From Lysinibacillus xylanilyticus (GTDB taxonomy: Bacteria > Bacillota > Bacilli > Bacillales_A > Planococcaceae), in contig NZ_LFXJ01000005.1 of assembly GCF_001183605.1 (NCBI RefSeq), positions 744,001 to 808,000 on the forward strand: a DNA stretch of 64,000 nt. The letters are read 5' to 3'. The position numbers and the translations under genes were made by a program. Positions 43,538 through 52,103 of the stretch are shown here, piece after piece (the stretch's first letter is position 1; each line of letters starts with the position of its first letter). Under the pieces are notes generated by a model. The model did no database searches, was not told the DNA's origin, and saw nothing but the letters and a program-made list of their open reading frames with translations.

Positions 43538-43654
43538 TCCCAGCCGGCAGAAGACGCATGACTGCTTATATAAGGCAGTGGAAAGATAATGTGATACTTA
43601 TACATTAATCGTAAAAAAGTGGTTGTGTTATAATTGTATAGTTAAAAAATAAGG

Positions 43655-43690
43655 AACCGCCAATCATATTGATTGGTGGTTATATTTTTA
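43655..43690 (+). terminator. Terminator of the GNAT-deoxyribosyltransferase-ybjQ operon
   Basis: AACCGCCAATCA pairs with TGATTGGTGGTT, followed by ATATTTTT. Confidence 0.9.
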
Positions 43691-44242
43691 CTTAGATTTA
43701 TAACACCTATATTTTCCTTTACTGAAAGGAAGTCACAGGATTTTCACAGAAGATATGGCTATACTTCTCCATAGAGCATTCAAACTGATATTGAAACTGG
43801 TACAAAGACAAATATTGAAAAGATGTCGTTCAGAAAAATGCAGCTAATAATGGAAAAATATATTACTTAGATCTAGATGCTTGGTATCAAGCAGATGGTG
43901 GTACCCAATCTTAGAAAATGAAAATCGCAAATATATTAGAAGCGTTTAATTAATTCAACTTCACTTAAGTAGAAAATCCATGGGGTATTAACTCGTGGAT
44001 TTTTTTCCAAAAACATTTATCTTATGAAGGCTCAATATTATTTTTTTACTCAAGTGTATGAAAATGAGTGAAGTTTCTTCTATTTATAATATAAATGCTC
44101 GCAGCATACTTTCAATCAATCTTTATTTGAAAGTTTTGTATAGTTAAAAGTCAAATAAGTTATTTATATTTTGAACTTTTTACTGCTGTTCATTATAACT
44201 CGGAAGAGAACTAATGTTCTTGTTGTTTTAGGAGGATTGATT
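43691..44242. other. Intergenic stretch with a coding remnant and a second hairpin
   Basis: Near 43836-43914 a frame reads NAANNGKIYYLDLDAWYQAD and stops soon after; upstream pieces are out of frame. Source gene not recognised. AAATCCA/TGGATTT with a T-run (about 43975-44009) is a terminator-like hairpin. A short repeat shared with 49.7 kb follows. Confidence 0.45.
44101..44138 (+). repeat. Short leader repeat, copy 1
   Basis: GCAGCATACTTTCAATCAAT, then CTTTATTTGAAAG. A matching copy at 49728-49760 also lies just upstream of a gene start. Confidence 0.7.
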
Positions 44243-44773
44243 ATGAGTGGTGTAAGATGGTTGTATATTTCTAAAGATAATAAAATTTATAAGATTCCTA
44301 ATCCTAAAGATGGGAGATTTAAAGAAATAAAGGAGCTTTCAGAGCAGGATGTTTTAAAGGTTATGCTGTACTACAGAACAAAAAATAGAAAGCCAGACAA
44401 ACTAGTAATGGTTGAATTTGACCGAATTACTCTTGACTCACAAGGGGTGTATGAGGTGAATGATGAAAGGAAAAAAAGGATGCTACAAAATGCCTTTCAG
44501 TTTATATATAATACCCCTCAACAATTGGCAGATAACAAATCACCATTCGAGTTGCCTCTAGCACCTAGCGTTCCATCCAATTTTGAAAAAAAGGCTTTAT
44601 ATGAATATTTAAATCAGAATTACCCTAACTTAGGAAACGATGCTCCGGCAATCGTAGAAAATGCAATAAGCTCACTAACAAAAATACATCAAAAAAAAGT
44701 TGACTTAATTAAAGAAGCTAATAAATTAAGAAAAAGTAATTTAAAATCGTACTTTGAATCAAAAAAGGTTTAA
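44243..44773 (+). CDS. Hypothetical protein, 176 residues
   Basis: ATG 44243 behind GGAGGA. The N-terminal part looks beta-rich (SGVRWLYISKDNKIYKIPNP), the middle has a helical stretch (KRMLQNAFQFIYNTPQQLAD), then a proline-rich link LPLAPSVPSNFEK and a basic helical C-terminus. No membrane segment and no family that I recognise. It opens the run of small accessory genes at 44-51 kb. Confidence 0.6.
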   Translation: MSGVRWLYISKDNKIYKIPNPKDGRFKEIKELSEQDVLKVMLYYRTKNRKPDKLVMVEFDRITLDSQGVYEVNDERKKRMLQNAFQFIYNTPQQLADNKSPFELPLAPSVPSNFEKKALYEYLNQNYPNLGNDAPAIVENAISSLTKIHQKKVDLIKEANKLRKSNLKSYFESKKV

Positions 44774-45112
44774 TGAAATTACGGATGATTTAGAAGTGGT
44801 TGATTTGGATTACAAAATATTTTAGAAGAGAAATTCGGGAAACCTTTAAAGGAAATTATGCTTGTGTAGAAAAAGAGTTGGAGAAGTGAAATGGTACTGA
44901 TTTTACAGACGGTTACTTTTTCAAATTCCATTGCTCTCGATAATGAATTGAAGTATGTCATAACGAGAAGTTTAGTGATCTTAATATGCTCTGACGTTTT
45001 TCAAAGAGTATTCAAAAAAGGATTACACAACCAAAATAACATAACATTGACAATCGTTCGACCGTATAGTATCATTTTCATTCTTATTCGTTGCGAGAAG
45101 GGTGGATTGACT
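44774..45112. other. Gap before the phosphotransferase gene, with decayed coding traces
   Basis: Near 44800-44865 a frame reads LQNILEEKFGKPLKEIMLV and stops, the end of some lost gene. The open frame leading into the phosphotransferase gene from 44891 shows no recognisable domain. Confidence 0.4.
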
Positions 45113-46051
45113 TTGTTAATTGAAAGTGTGATAGACCACATATCGAGCCTTAAAGGGTATTCATCTATAAAAAAAGTCGAGAAAGGATACTCACCAGATA
45201 AAAAATACATAGTTACCGTCGGCCAAAATCAATACTTTATACGATTATCTGACATACAGTATCACGAAAAACGAACCATCGAATTTTCATTGCTTCAAGC
45301 ATTAGAAAAACAAGGTGTACAAACACATAAAGCTATAGAATGTACTTTATTGATCGAGGCTAATCTTTCTGCCATGGTATTAAGCTATATTGAAGGATAC
45401 CCTGCTGATGAATTCATTTCAAATCTTTCTGATGTGGAGCAATTTAAAATAGGTCTTGCTGCTGGGAAAGAATTAAGAAAAATTCATCAATTACATGTCC
45501 ATGCCCCACAAACGATACACTGGGAAGAAGCTCAAAGAAAGAAATTCAGCTTTTATTTAAATGAATATAAAAAAGGTAGCTATCAACTGACGAAAGAGCA
45601 TAAAATACTAAACTTTATTGAAAACAATTTCCACCTTCTTAAAGGTCGACCTATAACCTTACTCCATGATGATTTTCATCTGGGCCATATCATCGTTCTA
45701 AATAACACATACAACGGTGTAATTGATTTTAATGGCTATGATTTTGGTGACCCCTATCATGATTTTTATAATCTTTCTTTATTTAGCAGAAGACATAGTA
45801 TCCCATTCTGTATTGGACAAATAAATGGCTATTTTACAGAATCCCCAGACGATACATTTTGGCGAATATATGCCCTTTATGCAGCGATGAATATCATCTC
45901 TACGATTGTGTGGACGAAAAAATATGATGAACAATCTTTTGATGATGCATTGCAAAGAATCCATCTCATTTTAGCAGATCATGACTATTTTAAATTCGAT
46001 CAACCATTATGGTATAAGTCCATACCTATTGATAATGTAACAGGTTTATAA
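45113..46051 (+). CDS. Aminoglycoside phosphotransferase-family (APH/choline kinase-like) protein
   Basis: A 312-residue small-molecule kinase. The catalytic motif LLHDDFHLGHIIV and the metal motif GVIDFNGYDFGDPYHDFYN are both intact, with an N-terminal ATP-binding lobe before them. TTG 45113 is preferred because GGGTGG lies just upstream; TTG 45107 is also possible. Substrate cannot be told; members include antibiotic- and metabolite-modifying kinases. First clear enzyme of the palindrome-separated series. Confidence 0.8.
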   Translation: MLIESVIDHISSLKGYSSIKKVEKGYSPDKKYIVTVGQNQYFIRLSDIQYHEKRTIEFSLLQALEKQGVQTHKAIECTLLIEANLSAMVLSYIEGYPADEFISNLSDVEQFKIGLAAGKELRKIHQLHVHAPQTIHWEEAQRKKFSFYLNEYKKGSYQLTKEHKILNFIENNFHLLKGRPITLLHDDFHLGHIIVLNNTYNGVIDFNGYDFGDPYHDFYNLSLFSRRHSIPFCIGQINGYFTESPDDTFWRIYALYAAMNIISTIVWTKKYDEQSFDDALQRIHLILADHDYFKFDQPLWYKSIPIDNVTGL

Positions 46052-46148
46052 ACGGTGATATGTTTGCTAGTGTGTATTTTTAAACTGAACTAATATTTAT
46101 TAAATTTAGTTCAGTTTTTATTTATGAGCAAATCTATTCTTAAATTAT

Positions 46149-46178
46149 AGAACTAACGGTGCAGATTAGTAGATGAAG
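46149..46178 (+). repeat. Palindromic spacer (copy F)
   Basis: GAACTAACGGTGCAGATTAG then TAGATGAAG. Left arm AACTAAC, right arm imperfect. It lies between the phosphotransferase and nucleotidyltransferase genes. Confidence 0.7.
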
Positions 46179-46234
46179 GAATTATTATACAAAATAGAGT
46201 AATGTTGTGTGTTTAGGATGATTAGGAGGTATTT

Positions 46235-47026
46235 ATGACGACAAATATTTTAAATATTCAAGAGGAAGCAAAAAAAATTGTAGAAAAAGTTGCTTATATT
46301 TATCAATATCATACAAGAGAGGATTTTATAGGTTTAATTGTCCACGGTTCCGTAGTAAAAGGTGGTATTATTCCGGGTTCAAGCGATATTGATTTTCATC
46401 TTTATTTGAAGGAAACGGCTTTTGAAAAACAAGGTATACTGCCATTGGAGTTATATCTAAAAATTCATCGAGACTTAAGCAAAATTGATACAAAACCATT
46501 TAGCTATATTCAATGTGAAGCATTAACAGATAAATTACCAGAGGGATTTGTTGGTCCAGTTCCTGGTACTTATCAAATTGTGGCTGGAAGGTTGCCAGTA
46601 GAAGAAGCATCAAATGAACAATTGAAGCAAACGGCATTACAATCATTAAATGATTTAACTGTTGTTCCCAAGTATTTTTCTACACTATTAGACCACGGAA
46701 AAGAGAGATTAACGAGAGTTGTACGTTTACTCAATACACAAGTTTCTCCAACAATATATCACGTCCTATCTATAGTACATCAAGATGCCATTGAAATATG
46801 GCAGTTGCCAAAAAATAAGGCAATACACTTATTACCTGAAGAAGAAATGAAAACATTTGCAATTCAATTTTATGAATGTGCTAAAAGGTATTACCCTGAT
46901 GAAATATCGGTTAATGATGCTTTAGGTATGATTGAAATTGGTGCAAAGTTCTTCGAAAGTGTAAATCTCTGGTTCAAATTGAGAAAAACTAACGGAGAAG
47001 TTCTTAAAGGATACAATCAACCTTAA
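46235..47026 (+). CDS. Nucleotidyltransferase-domain protein
   Basis: A 263-residue protein with a pol-beta-type nucleotidyltransferase N-terminal domain: GLIVHGSVVKGGIIPGSSDI continues into DFHLY, giving the GS motif and the DxD metal pair (Asp-Ile-Asp). The C-terminal half is helical, as in aminoglycoside adenylyltransferase-like enzymes. Substrate unknown. AGGAGG precedes ATG 46235. Palindromic spacers lie on both sides. Confidence 0.82.
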   Translation: MTTNILNIQEEAKKIVEKVAYIYQYHTREDFIGLIVHGSVVKGGIIPGSSDIDFHLYLKETAFEKQGILPLELYLKIHRDLSKIDTKPFSYIQCEALTDKLPEGFVGPVPGTYQIVAGRLPVEEASNEQLKQTALQSLNDLTVVPKYFSTLLDHGKERLTRVVRLLNTQVSPTIYHVLSIVHQDAIEIWQLPKNKAIHLLPEEEMKTFAIQFYECAKRYYPDEISVNDALGMIEIGAKFFESVNLWFKLRKTNGEVLKGYNQP

Positions 47027-47060
47027 AAGTACAGTTGCTTTATAAGATTGTGAAAAAATG

Positions 47061-47090
47061 TACTTAAACTAACGGAGCAGGATTGTTGAA
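47061..47090 (+). repeat. Palindromic spacer (copy G)
   Basis: TACTTAAACTAACGGAGCAG then GATTGTTGAA. The preceding ATAAGATTGTGAAAAAATG resembles the lead-in of copy D. Confidence 0.75.
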
Positions 47091-47148
47091 GAAAGAATTG
47101 AATATTTATAAAAGTGATTTATTGAAGAATAAGGAAGTGGAAATAACA

Positions 47149-47616
47149 ATGAACTACATAATAAGATTAGCGAATGAAAACGACTTATCGGGTTTATGTG
47201 AAATTAGAAATAATAAAGATTTATTCACGAATTATTTAAAGCAATTTGCAAAAAGGGAAGTATATTTGGCAATCGCTGAACAAGACTCACTTATATTGGG
47301 TTTTGGAGTTCTTAAATTAAAAGGCTCTTTGCTTCCTAAATTAAGTGACCTATATGTAAAAGAGGATTATCGGGGCAATGGTATAGGTTCAGATTTGATT
47401 CGGTATAGAGAAAATATTGCAAAGAGTTTAGGACATTCTGAGATATTTGTGAGTGTTGACCCAATAGAAAATCCCAGAATGATAAAGTTAATTAGCAAGC
47501 ACGGTTACGAACCTGTCTCTGACCCATATTTAAAAAAAGCCATATTTTATAATGATGATGGTACGACCTATAATAAAGCCTACACAAGAATTGATTTAAA
47601 GAAGTTGTTGAACTAA
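47149..47616 (+). CDS. GNAT-family N-acetyltransferase
   Basis: A 155-residue GNAT with the strand LSDLYVKEDY, the acetyl-CoA loop RGNGIGSDLIRY and the C-terminal ENPRMIKLISKHGYEPV. ATG 47149 follows GGAAGTGG. Its last codons, TTG AAC TAA, are the left arm of the palindromic spacer, so the gene ends inside the repeat. Substrate unknown. Confidence 0.85.
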   Translation: MNYIIRLANENDLSGLCEIRNNKDLFTNYLKQFAKREVYLAIAEQDSLILGFGVLKLKGSLLPKLSDLYVKEDYRGNGIGSDLIRYRENIAKSLGHSEIFVSVDPIENPRMIKLISKHGYEPVSDPYLKKAIFYNDDGTTYNKAYTRIDLKKLLN

Positions 47617-47636
47617 CGGAGCAAGTTGGTTGAAGA
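47605..47636 (+). repeat. Palindromic spacer (copy H), overlapping the GNAT stop codon
   Basis: TTGTTGAACTAACGGAGCAA then GTTGGTTGAAG. The TAA in AACTAAC is the GNAT stop. Confidence 0.8.
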
Positions 47637-47680
47637 AAGGTCAAATTTATTTTAAGGTTATTTTTGGGAGGGGATAAGCA

Positions 47681-48157
47681 ATGAGGGCGCCTTATCAAGT
47701 TTTGGTATTTCCTTATATAATCACTGGCAATTCTATTGAATATGCAATTTTTAAGAGAAGTGATTATGGATATTGGCAGGGATTAGCTGGTGGTGGAGAA
47801 GAGGGTGAGACTCCTATTGAATCTGCTAAACGAGAAGCATTTGAAGAGGCTGGTATTACAAGAGATTATCCATATATTGAATTAGATTCTATGTCTTCAC
47901 TACCAGTAGAAGATGTAGTTGGGAATTTCCTTTGGGGAGAAGACGTTTATGTATTAAAAGAATTTTCTTTTGGCGTTAAAGTTCCTACAAAAGATATATC
48001 TTTATCAAAAGAGCACCTCAACTACAAATGGTTATGTTTTAAAGAGGCAGTAACGCTTTTGAAATGGGATAGCAATAAAACGGCGTTATGGGAATTGAAC
48101 AAAAGGTTATTAAATCGTATTAACACCAAGCAAAAGTTTTTGAAAGAAAATACTTGA
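47681..48157 (+). CDS. Nudix hydrolase
   Basis: A 158-residue Nudix enzyme. The Nudix box is complete: GGGEEGETPIESAKREAFEE followed by AGI. It opens RAPYQVLVFPYII, a form common in dihydroneopterin-triphosphate or related pyrophosphatases; exact substrate unknown. GGGAGGGG stands before ATG 47681. The stop TGA lies in TTGAGCTAACGG, again at a palindrome arm. Confidence 0.88.
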   Translation: MRAPYQVLVFPYIITGNSIEYAIFKRSDYGYWQGLAGGGEEGETPIESAKREAFEEAGITRDYPYIELDSMSSLPVEDVVGNFLWGEDVYVLKEFSFGVKVPTKDISLSKEHLNYKWLCFKEAVTLLKWDSNKTALWELNKRLLNRINTKQKFLKENT

Positions 48158-48234
48158 GCTAACGGAGGCTTTACTTTCATAAGGGGTTGAGCCTTTTTCT
48201 ACTTAAACTAAAGACGCAGGTTAGTCGAATAAGA
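48152..48234 (+). repeat. Double palindromic spacer (copy I) between the two Nudix genes
   Basis: TTGAGCTAACGGAGGCTTTA starts the first part and holds the stop of the upstream gene. The second part is CTTAAACTAAAGACGCAGG with TTAGTCGAATAAG. Confidence 0.75.
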
Positions 48235-48270
48235 AGGATATATATGGTGATGAAAAATATGGAGGGGATT

Positions 48271-48744
48271 ATGAGCAATTCTATTAATTATAAAATATGG
48301 ACTGTTTGTATGATTCAAAGTGAAGAGAAGGTTTTACTTCTGGATAGACAGCACGACAATTTCAAAGGATTTATTCCACCGGGTGGTAAAGTTGAGTTTC
48401 CTGAAAGTATTGTAGAGAGTGCTATCAGAGAAGTAAAAGAAGAAACCGGGTTAGAAGTTAGAAACCTCATTTATAAAGGGCTTTATGAATATGTTAATCC
48501 AGTCGCTAAAGATAGATATATGATATTTAATTACATAACAAAGGATTTCGAGGGTGAACTTTTGAAAGATGCTCCTGAGGGGAAAGCTGTTTGGGTAGAT
48601 TTAGAGAACGCATATAAACTTCCAATGCAGACATCGATACGGAGAAGATTTCCTTTATTTTTTAAAGATGGAACATTTGAGATTCAAGTTGAATGGGACC
48701 ACGATGAAAATAAAGAAGGGAAAGTTACAATACGTAACACATAA
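48271..48744 (+). CDS. Nudix hydrolase, MutT/8-oxo-dGTPase-like
   Basis: A 157-residue Nudix enzyme with the box GKVEFPESIVESAIREVKEE then TGL, beginning YKIWTVCMIQSEEKVLLLDR as in 8-oxo-dGTP diphosphatase-like proteins. ATG 48271 has GGAGGGG upstream; the longer frame from 48187 begins inside the repeat and is unlikely. Substrate is an inference. Confidence 0.88.
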   Translation: MSNSINYKIWTVCMIQSEEKVLLLDRQHDNFKGFIPPGGKVEFPESIVESAIREVKEETGLEVRNLIYKGLYEYVNPVAKDRYMIFNYITKDFEGELLKDAPEGKAVWVDLENAYKLPMQTSIRRRFPLFFKDGTFEIQVEWDHDENKEGKVTIRNT

Positions 48745-48750
48745 AGCTTC

Positions 48751-48780
48751 TTTTTAGACTAACGGGGGCAATTGTTCAAT
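48751..48780 (+). repeat. Palindromic spacer (copy J)
   Basis: TTTTTAGACTAACGGGGGCA then ATTGTTCAAT. Left arm conserved, right arm degraded. Confidence 0.6.
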
Positions 48781-48801
48781 AGTGCGGTCGATTTTCAATA
48801 A

Positions 48802-48924
48802 CGTCGAGGTCAGTTCAATACATATATAACTGAAGTTCTAGCAGATACAGTAAAAGACCGAAAATCCTATACATTAGGTGAATCAGAATTTATAAATAAG
48901 ATATTAGAAAAAGTAATGGATTAA
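48802..48924 (+). pseudogene. C-terminal fragment of an unknown gene between two spacers
   Basis: An open frame reads QFNTYITEVLADTVKDRKSY, then TLGESEFINKILEKVMD and TAA at 48922. No start codon or ribosome site. It is bounded by palindromic spacers on both sides, like a cassette that has lost its front. Confidence 0.5.
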
Positions 48925-48941
48925 ATAATAAATAAACGATG

Positions 48942-48971
48942 TTCTTATTCAATTAACAGAGCAGTTTAGTT
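48942..48971 (+). repeat. Palindromic spacer (copy K)
   Basis: TTCTTATTCAATTAACAGAG then CAGTTTAGTT. CAATTAAC and GTTTAGTT are degraded arms. Confidence 0.6.
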
Positions 48972-49011
48972 TTATACTTTTTGGATTTAAAAGAGATAGG
49001 GGGAAAAAGAC

Positions 49012-49602
49012 ATGCAAATACTATTAATTCGTCACGGAGAATCGGAAGCAGATATTTTAAACGTACATGAAGGAAGAGCTGATTTTGAATTAACGGAGAG
49101 AGGTAGAAAGCAAGTGGGAAGTTTATCACAAAAAGTAAAAAATGACTTCCCACCAGATTTTATATGGGCAAGTACGTTAAAAAGAGCACGCGAAACCGCC
49201 GAAACTTTAGGACAAACTATTGGGTGCCCAGTGCAATTGGAAGAAGAATTAATGGAGTTTAATAATGGTGTACAAGCTGGATTATCCTTTGAAGAAGCGA
49301 AAAAGTATCCAGAGCCAAAATTTTTTCATGATCGTTTTGAAAATGGAGAATCATTCATAGAATTTCGAATGAGGATTGAAACGATATTTTCTAAGATTGT
49401 GACAGGAAATAAATATAAACGAATTGCGATTGTTGCTCATGGCGGGGTAATTAATAATATATTACGTGCTTTTTACCAAATGCCAATAAACATGGATTAT
49501 TATTTTAAAATCGGAGATACAGGAATTAGTTTAGTTGAAATTACTGATAAGGAAAAGGTAATTCACTTTATAAATGATACGAATCATTTAGAGAATATAT
49601 AG
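49012..49602 (+). CDS. Histidine phosphatase-family protein
   Basis: A 196-residue phosphoglycerate-mutase-like phosphatase. The catalytic motif LIRHGESEAD is at residues 5-14, and the second histidine in IVAHGGVINNILRAF near 142. GGGGGAAA precedes ATG 49012. Substrate unknown. A second member of the family is at 55868-56479. Confidence 0.88.
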   Translation: MQILLIRHGESEADILNVHEGRADFELTERGRKQVGSLSQKVKNDFPPDFIWASTLKRARETAETLGQTIGCPVQLEEELMEFNNGVQAGLSFEEAKKYPEPKFFHDRFENGESFIEFRMRIETIFSKIVTGNKYKRIAIVAHGGVINNILRAFYQMPINMDYYFKIGDTGISLVEITDKEKVIHFINDTNHLENI

Positions 49603-49664
49603 GATAAATTTTGATAAAAATTTTGTCCAGCCTTTAAAAAAACACGCTATTAGATCAATAATAT

Positions 49665-49708
49665 CCCACCGTTTAGATCAATCTTTTTTTCAAAACGGTG
49701 GGTTTTTT
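49665..49708 (+). terminator. Terminator after the histidine phosphatase gene
   Basis: CCCACCGTTT pairs with AAACGGTGGG, followed by six T. Confidence 0.92.
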
Positions 49709-49727
49709 ATAACGCAAATCAACGTTT

Positions 49728-49760
49728 GCAGCATACTTTTAATCAAATTTTATTTCAAAG
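49728..49760 (+). repeat. Short leader repeat, copy 2
   Basis: GCAGCATACTTTTAATCAAA, then TTTTATTTCAAAG. It matches 44101-44138. Confidence 0.7.
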
Positions 49761-49779
49761 CTATGAGGAGGACATTTAT

Positions 49780-50382
49780 ATGAGGACAGATATAGATAAT
49801 TGGGAATCAATCACCGTAACAGAAATATATAAGCTCTTTTCTACTATTCCAATTAAATGGGGTATTGCAGGGGGATGGGCTTTAGATTTACATTTAGGCA
49901 AACAGTCAAGGGTACATGATGATATAGATGTAATAATACTTCGAGAGGAACAATTGACTGTCTATAATCATTTGTCAGGTGATTGGATGTTATACAAAGC
50001 AGAGAATGGGAAACTTGTTCATTGGCAAGAAGGCGAGTTTTTAAAAACCACAAATGACATCTGGGTTACTAAAAGCAGTAGTTCTCCCTGGGCTTTTCAA
50101 ATTATGTTAGTAGAGACAGAGCAACAATCCTGGATATACAGGAGAGAAAAATCTATTCGAAGAAGGTTAGAGGATATATTTTTAAGAACAGATGATGAGA
50201 TACCTTACCTGAGACCCGAGATTCAACTCCTTTATAAAGGTGGTAGCTCAAAGGTTAGAGAAAAAGATTTTCAAGATTTACAAATTATGCTTCCATATTT
50301 ACTGCCTGAACAAAGGGATTGGTTAAAAATTACTTTGAAAAGACAATTTCCAACTGGTCATTCGTGGCTTGATTATATCTAA
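49780..50382 (+). CDS. LinB/ANT(2'')-like nucleotidyltransferase
   Basis: A 200-residue protein similar to aminoglycoside 2''- and lincosamide nucleotidyltransferases. It carries KWGIAGGWALDLHLGKQSR, then VHDDIDVIIL with the DxD metal pair. The C-terminus reads YLRPEIQLLYKG and DLQIMLPYLLPEQRDWL, as in that group. ATG 49780 follows GAGGAGG. Antibiotic modification is possible but not provable; chromosomal homologues often have no known substrate. Confidence 0.8.
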   Translation: MRTDIDNWESITVTEIYKLFSTIPIKWGIAGGWALDLHLGKQSRVHDDIDVIILREEQLTVYNHLSGDWMLYKAENGKLVHWQEGEFLKTTNDIWVTKSSSSPWAFQIMLVETEQQSWIYRREKSIRRRLEDIFLRTDDEIPYLRPEIQLLYKGGSSKVREKDFQDLQIMLPYLLPEQRDWLKITLKRQFPTGHSWLDYI

Positions 50383-50530
50383 GTGTGAAATATGATTCAG
50401 AACATAAATTGTACCAAATGTTAAGTGAGCTGTGTGGTAACAAACAACAAGATATAAAGATACTTTAATGTAAAATTGAGAGATTTAGTAAATAAGGTAT
50501 TCCACTACTTAACTCTAAGGAGATATAAAA

Positions 50531-50710
50531 TTGTACCAATTAATAAAAAAAGCACTTGAACCATACTCATTAGGGAACAAATCACTAATTATAGAAAAAG
50601 AGCTACACATAGGAAGTTGGAATAATGACCTACATTATAAAATAGTTGCTGATGGAAAAAAATTTCTGCAAGGTTCATTAAAAAGGAGCGTACCCTGGCT
50701 ACTGCTATAA
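50531..50710 (+). pseudogene. Truncated phosphotransferase-like gene
   Basis: AAGGAG precedes TTG 50531. The product begins YQLIKKALEPYSLGNKSLII, then KELHIGSWNNDLHYKIVADG, the N-terminal lobe of an APH-like kinase, and ends after 59 residues with LKRSVPWLLL. The catalytic lobe is missing. The palindromic spacer L begins 18 bases after the stop. Confidence 0.6.
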
Positions 50711-50728
50711 TAAAACTATATAAAAAAT

Positions 50729-50773
50729 GGTCAACCAGAAATATCTATGAACGAAGCAGATTAGTTGAATAAG
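50729..50773 (+). repeat. Palindromic spacer (copy L)
   Basis: GGTCAACCAGAAATATC, then GAACGAAGCAGATTAGTTG and AATAAG. It shares its first part with the reversed copy M at 12.6 kb. Confidence 0.75.
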
Positions 50774-50850
50774 CAGGTATATATGTAAGGTTGGAGAAGT
50801 GGTAATTATTTGCATGAAAAACATGCAAACTAAATATTCTTAACATAATG

Positions 50851-50886
50851 AAGGACTTCAATCACCAAGATTGAAGTCCTTTTTAT
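50851..50886 (+). terminator. Terminator upstream of the WYL regulator
   Basis: AAGGACTTCAAT pairs with ATTGAAGTCCTT, followed by TTTATC. Confidence 0.85.
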
Positions 50887-51050
50887 CTACCAATGCGGAA
50901 TTAACTATAAAAATAAAGTGAATTATAACAAAAGTATAGTATGTAGTGGTAATTATACCAATAAAATAGAAATTAAGTAGTTAAAAGGACTAATAGTGTC
51001 CAACTCTTTTTGTATAATAGAGAAGTAACTTTGAAGAGAGAGTGGGATAT

Positions 51051-52028
51051 ATGGTAGATTCACAACAAAACAAAGGCTATCGCGTCATTTCGATGTTCGA
51101 CAGACTGATGGATGGTCAAGGAATTAACAAAAAACAAGAAGCATTTACACATAATGTTGGTGAAAAAACCATTCAACGGGATTTGAATGAAATTCGAGCG
51201 TATCTGGAAAAAGCTAAATTGGATTGCCATTTAGAATATGTGCGGACGGAAAATTTGTACAGGCTAACGAATAAAGGAGAGAGTATTTTATCGAAGGAGC
51301 AAGTTTTAGCGATTGTTAAAATTCTCATCGAATCAAGAGCACTGCTAAAATCAGAAATGAGCGATATTATAGATAAACTTATTTCGATTGTTGCGGCGGA
51401 TAAGCAGGAATTTATTCACAATATTATTTTAAACGAAAAGCATTTGTACGTAGATTTAAATCATAAAAAGTCGCTACTGCATTTAATTTGGGTTCTATCA
51501 GAGGCGGTTCAAAAAAAGAAAATCATTAAAATTGATTATTTACGTGAAGGTGAAACAATTCCTACAGAAAAGATTTTAAAACCACTCGCCGTCATTTTCT
51601 CAGAATACTACTTTTATTTAATTGCTAATGATAATAAGAATGAGAAGGATTTGCCCATTGTTTATAGAGTAGACCGAATACAGCATTTTCTTGAGCTTGA
51701 TAAAAAATTTCAAATTCCATATGCCGAACGTTTTCAAGAAGGAGAATTTCGCAAACGCATTCAGTTTATGCATGCTGGCGAGCTGATGCGAATAAAATTT
51801 ATCTTTAAAGGAACATCTCCGCAAGCTGTATTAGATCGCTTACCAACAGCAAAAATAGTATCCGATAAAGATGGGCAATATTTATTTGAAGCAGAAGTTT
51901 TTGGACATGGTATTAAAATGTGGCTGCTGAGCCAAGGGGCAAACATTGAAGTGTTAGAGCCCATTGAGCTTAGAGAAGAGATCATTGAAACGATTAAATC
52001 GATGCAACAAAATTATCGCTACATATAA
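51051..52028 (+). CDS. WYL-domain transcriptional regulator
   Basis: A 325-residue regulator. An N-terminal helix-turn-helix region (EKTIQRDLNEIRAYLEKAKL) is followed by a WYL domain near 140-220 (IIKIDYLREG, then KILKPLAVIFSEYYFYLIA and VYRVDRIQHFLEL) and a C-terminal WCX-like extension. WYL proteins sense nucleotide-type ligands, and several control phage-defence loci; no target is evident here. ATG 51051 fits GAGAGTGGG upstream better than GTG 51042. Single gene. Confidence 0.88.
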   Translation: MVDSQQNKGYRVISMFDRLMDGQGINKKQEAFTHNVGEKTIQRDLNEIRAYLEKAKLDCHLEYVRTENLYRLTNKGESILSKEQVLAIVKILIESRALLKSEMSDIIDKLISIVAADKQEFIHNIILNEKHLYVDLNHKKSLLHLIWVLSEAVQKKKIIKIDYLREGETIPTEKILKPLAVIFSEYYFYLIANDNKNEKDLPIVYRVDRIQHFLELDKKFQIPYAERFQEGEFRKRIQFMHAGELMRIKFIFKGTSPQAVLDRLPTAKIVSDKDGQYLFEAEVFGHGIKMWLLSQGANIEVLEPIELREEIIETIKSMQQNYRYI

Positions 52029-52045
52029 AAACAAAATAGAAGATA

Positions 52046-52080
52046 AAAATCCGCGTAGAAACTAATCGAAGCGGATTTTT
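52046..52080 (+). terminator. Terminator of the WYL regulator gene
   Basis: AAAATCCGC pairs with GCGGATTTT, with a T-end. Confidence 0.85.
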
Positions 52081-52103
52081 ACCGTTTAAGAATGAATTAT
52101 ATT

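Noticed and set aside
46149-50773. Integron cassette array with attC sites
   Set aside because: The palindrome arm GTTAGTT does not fit the attC core GTTRRRY, nor does AACTAAC fit the inverse core, and no integrase is in the window.
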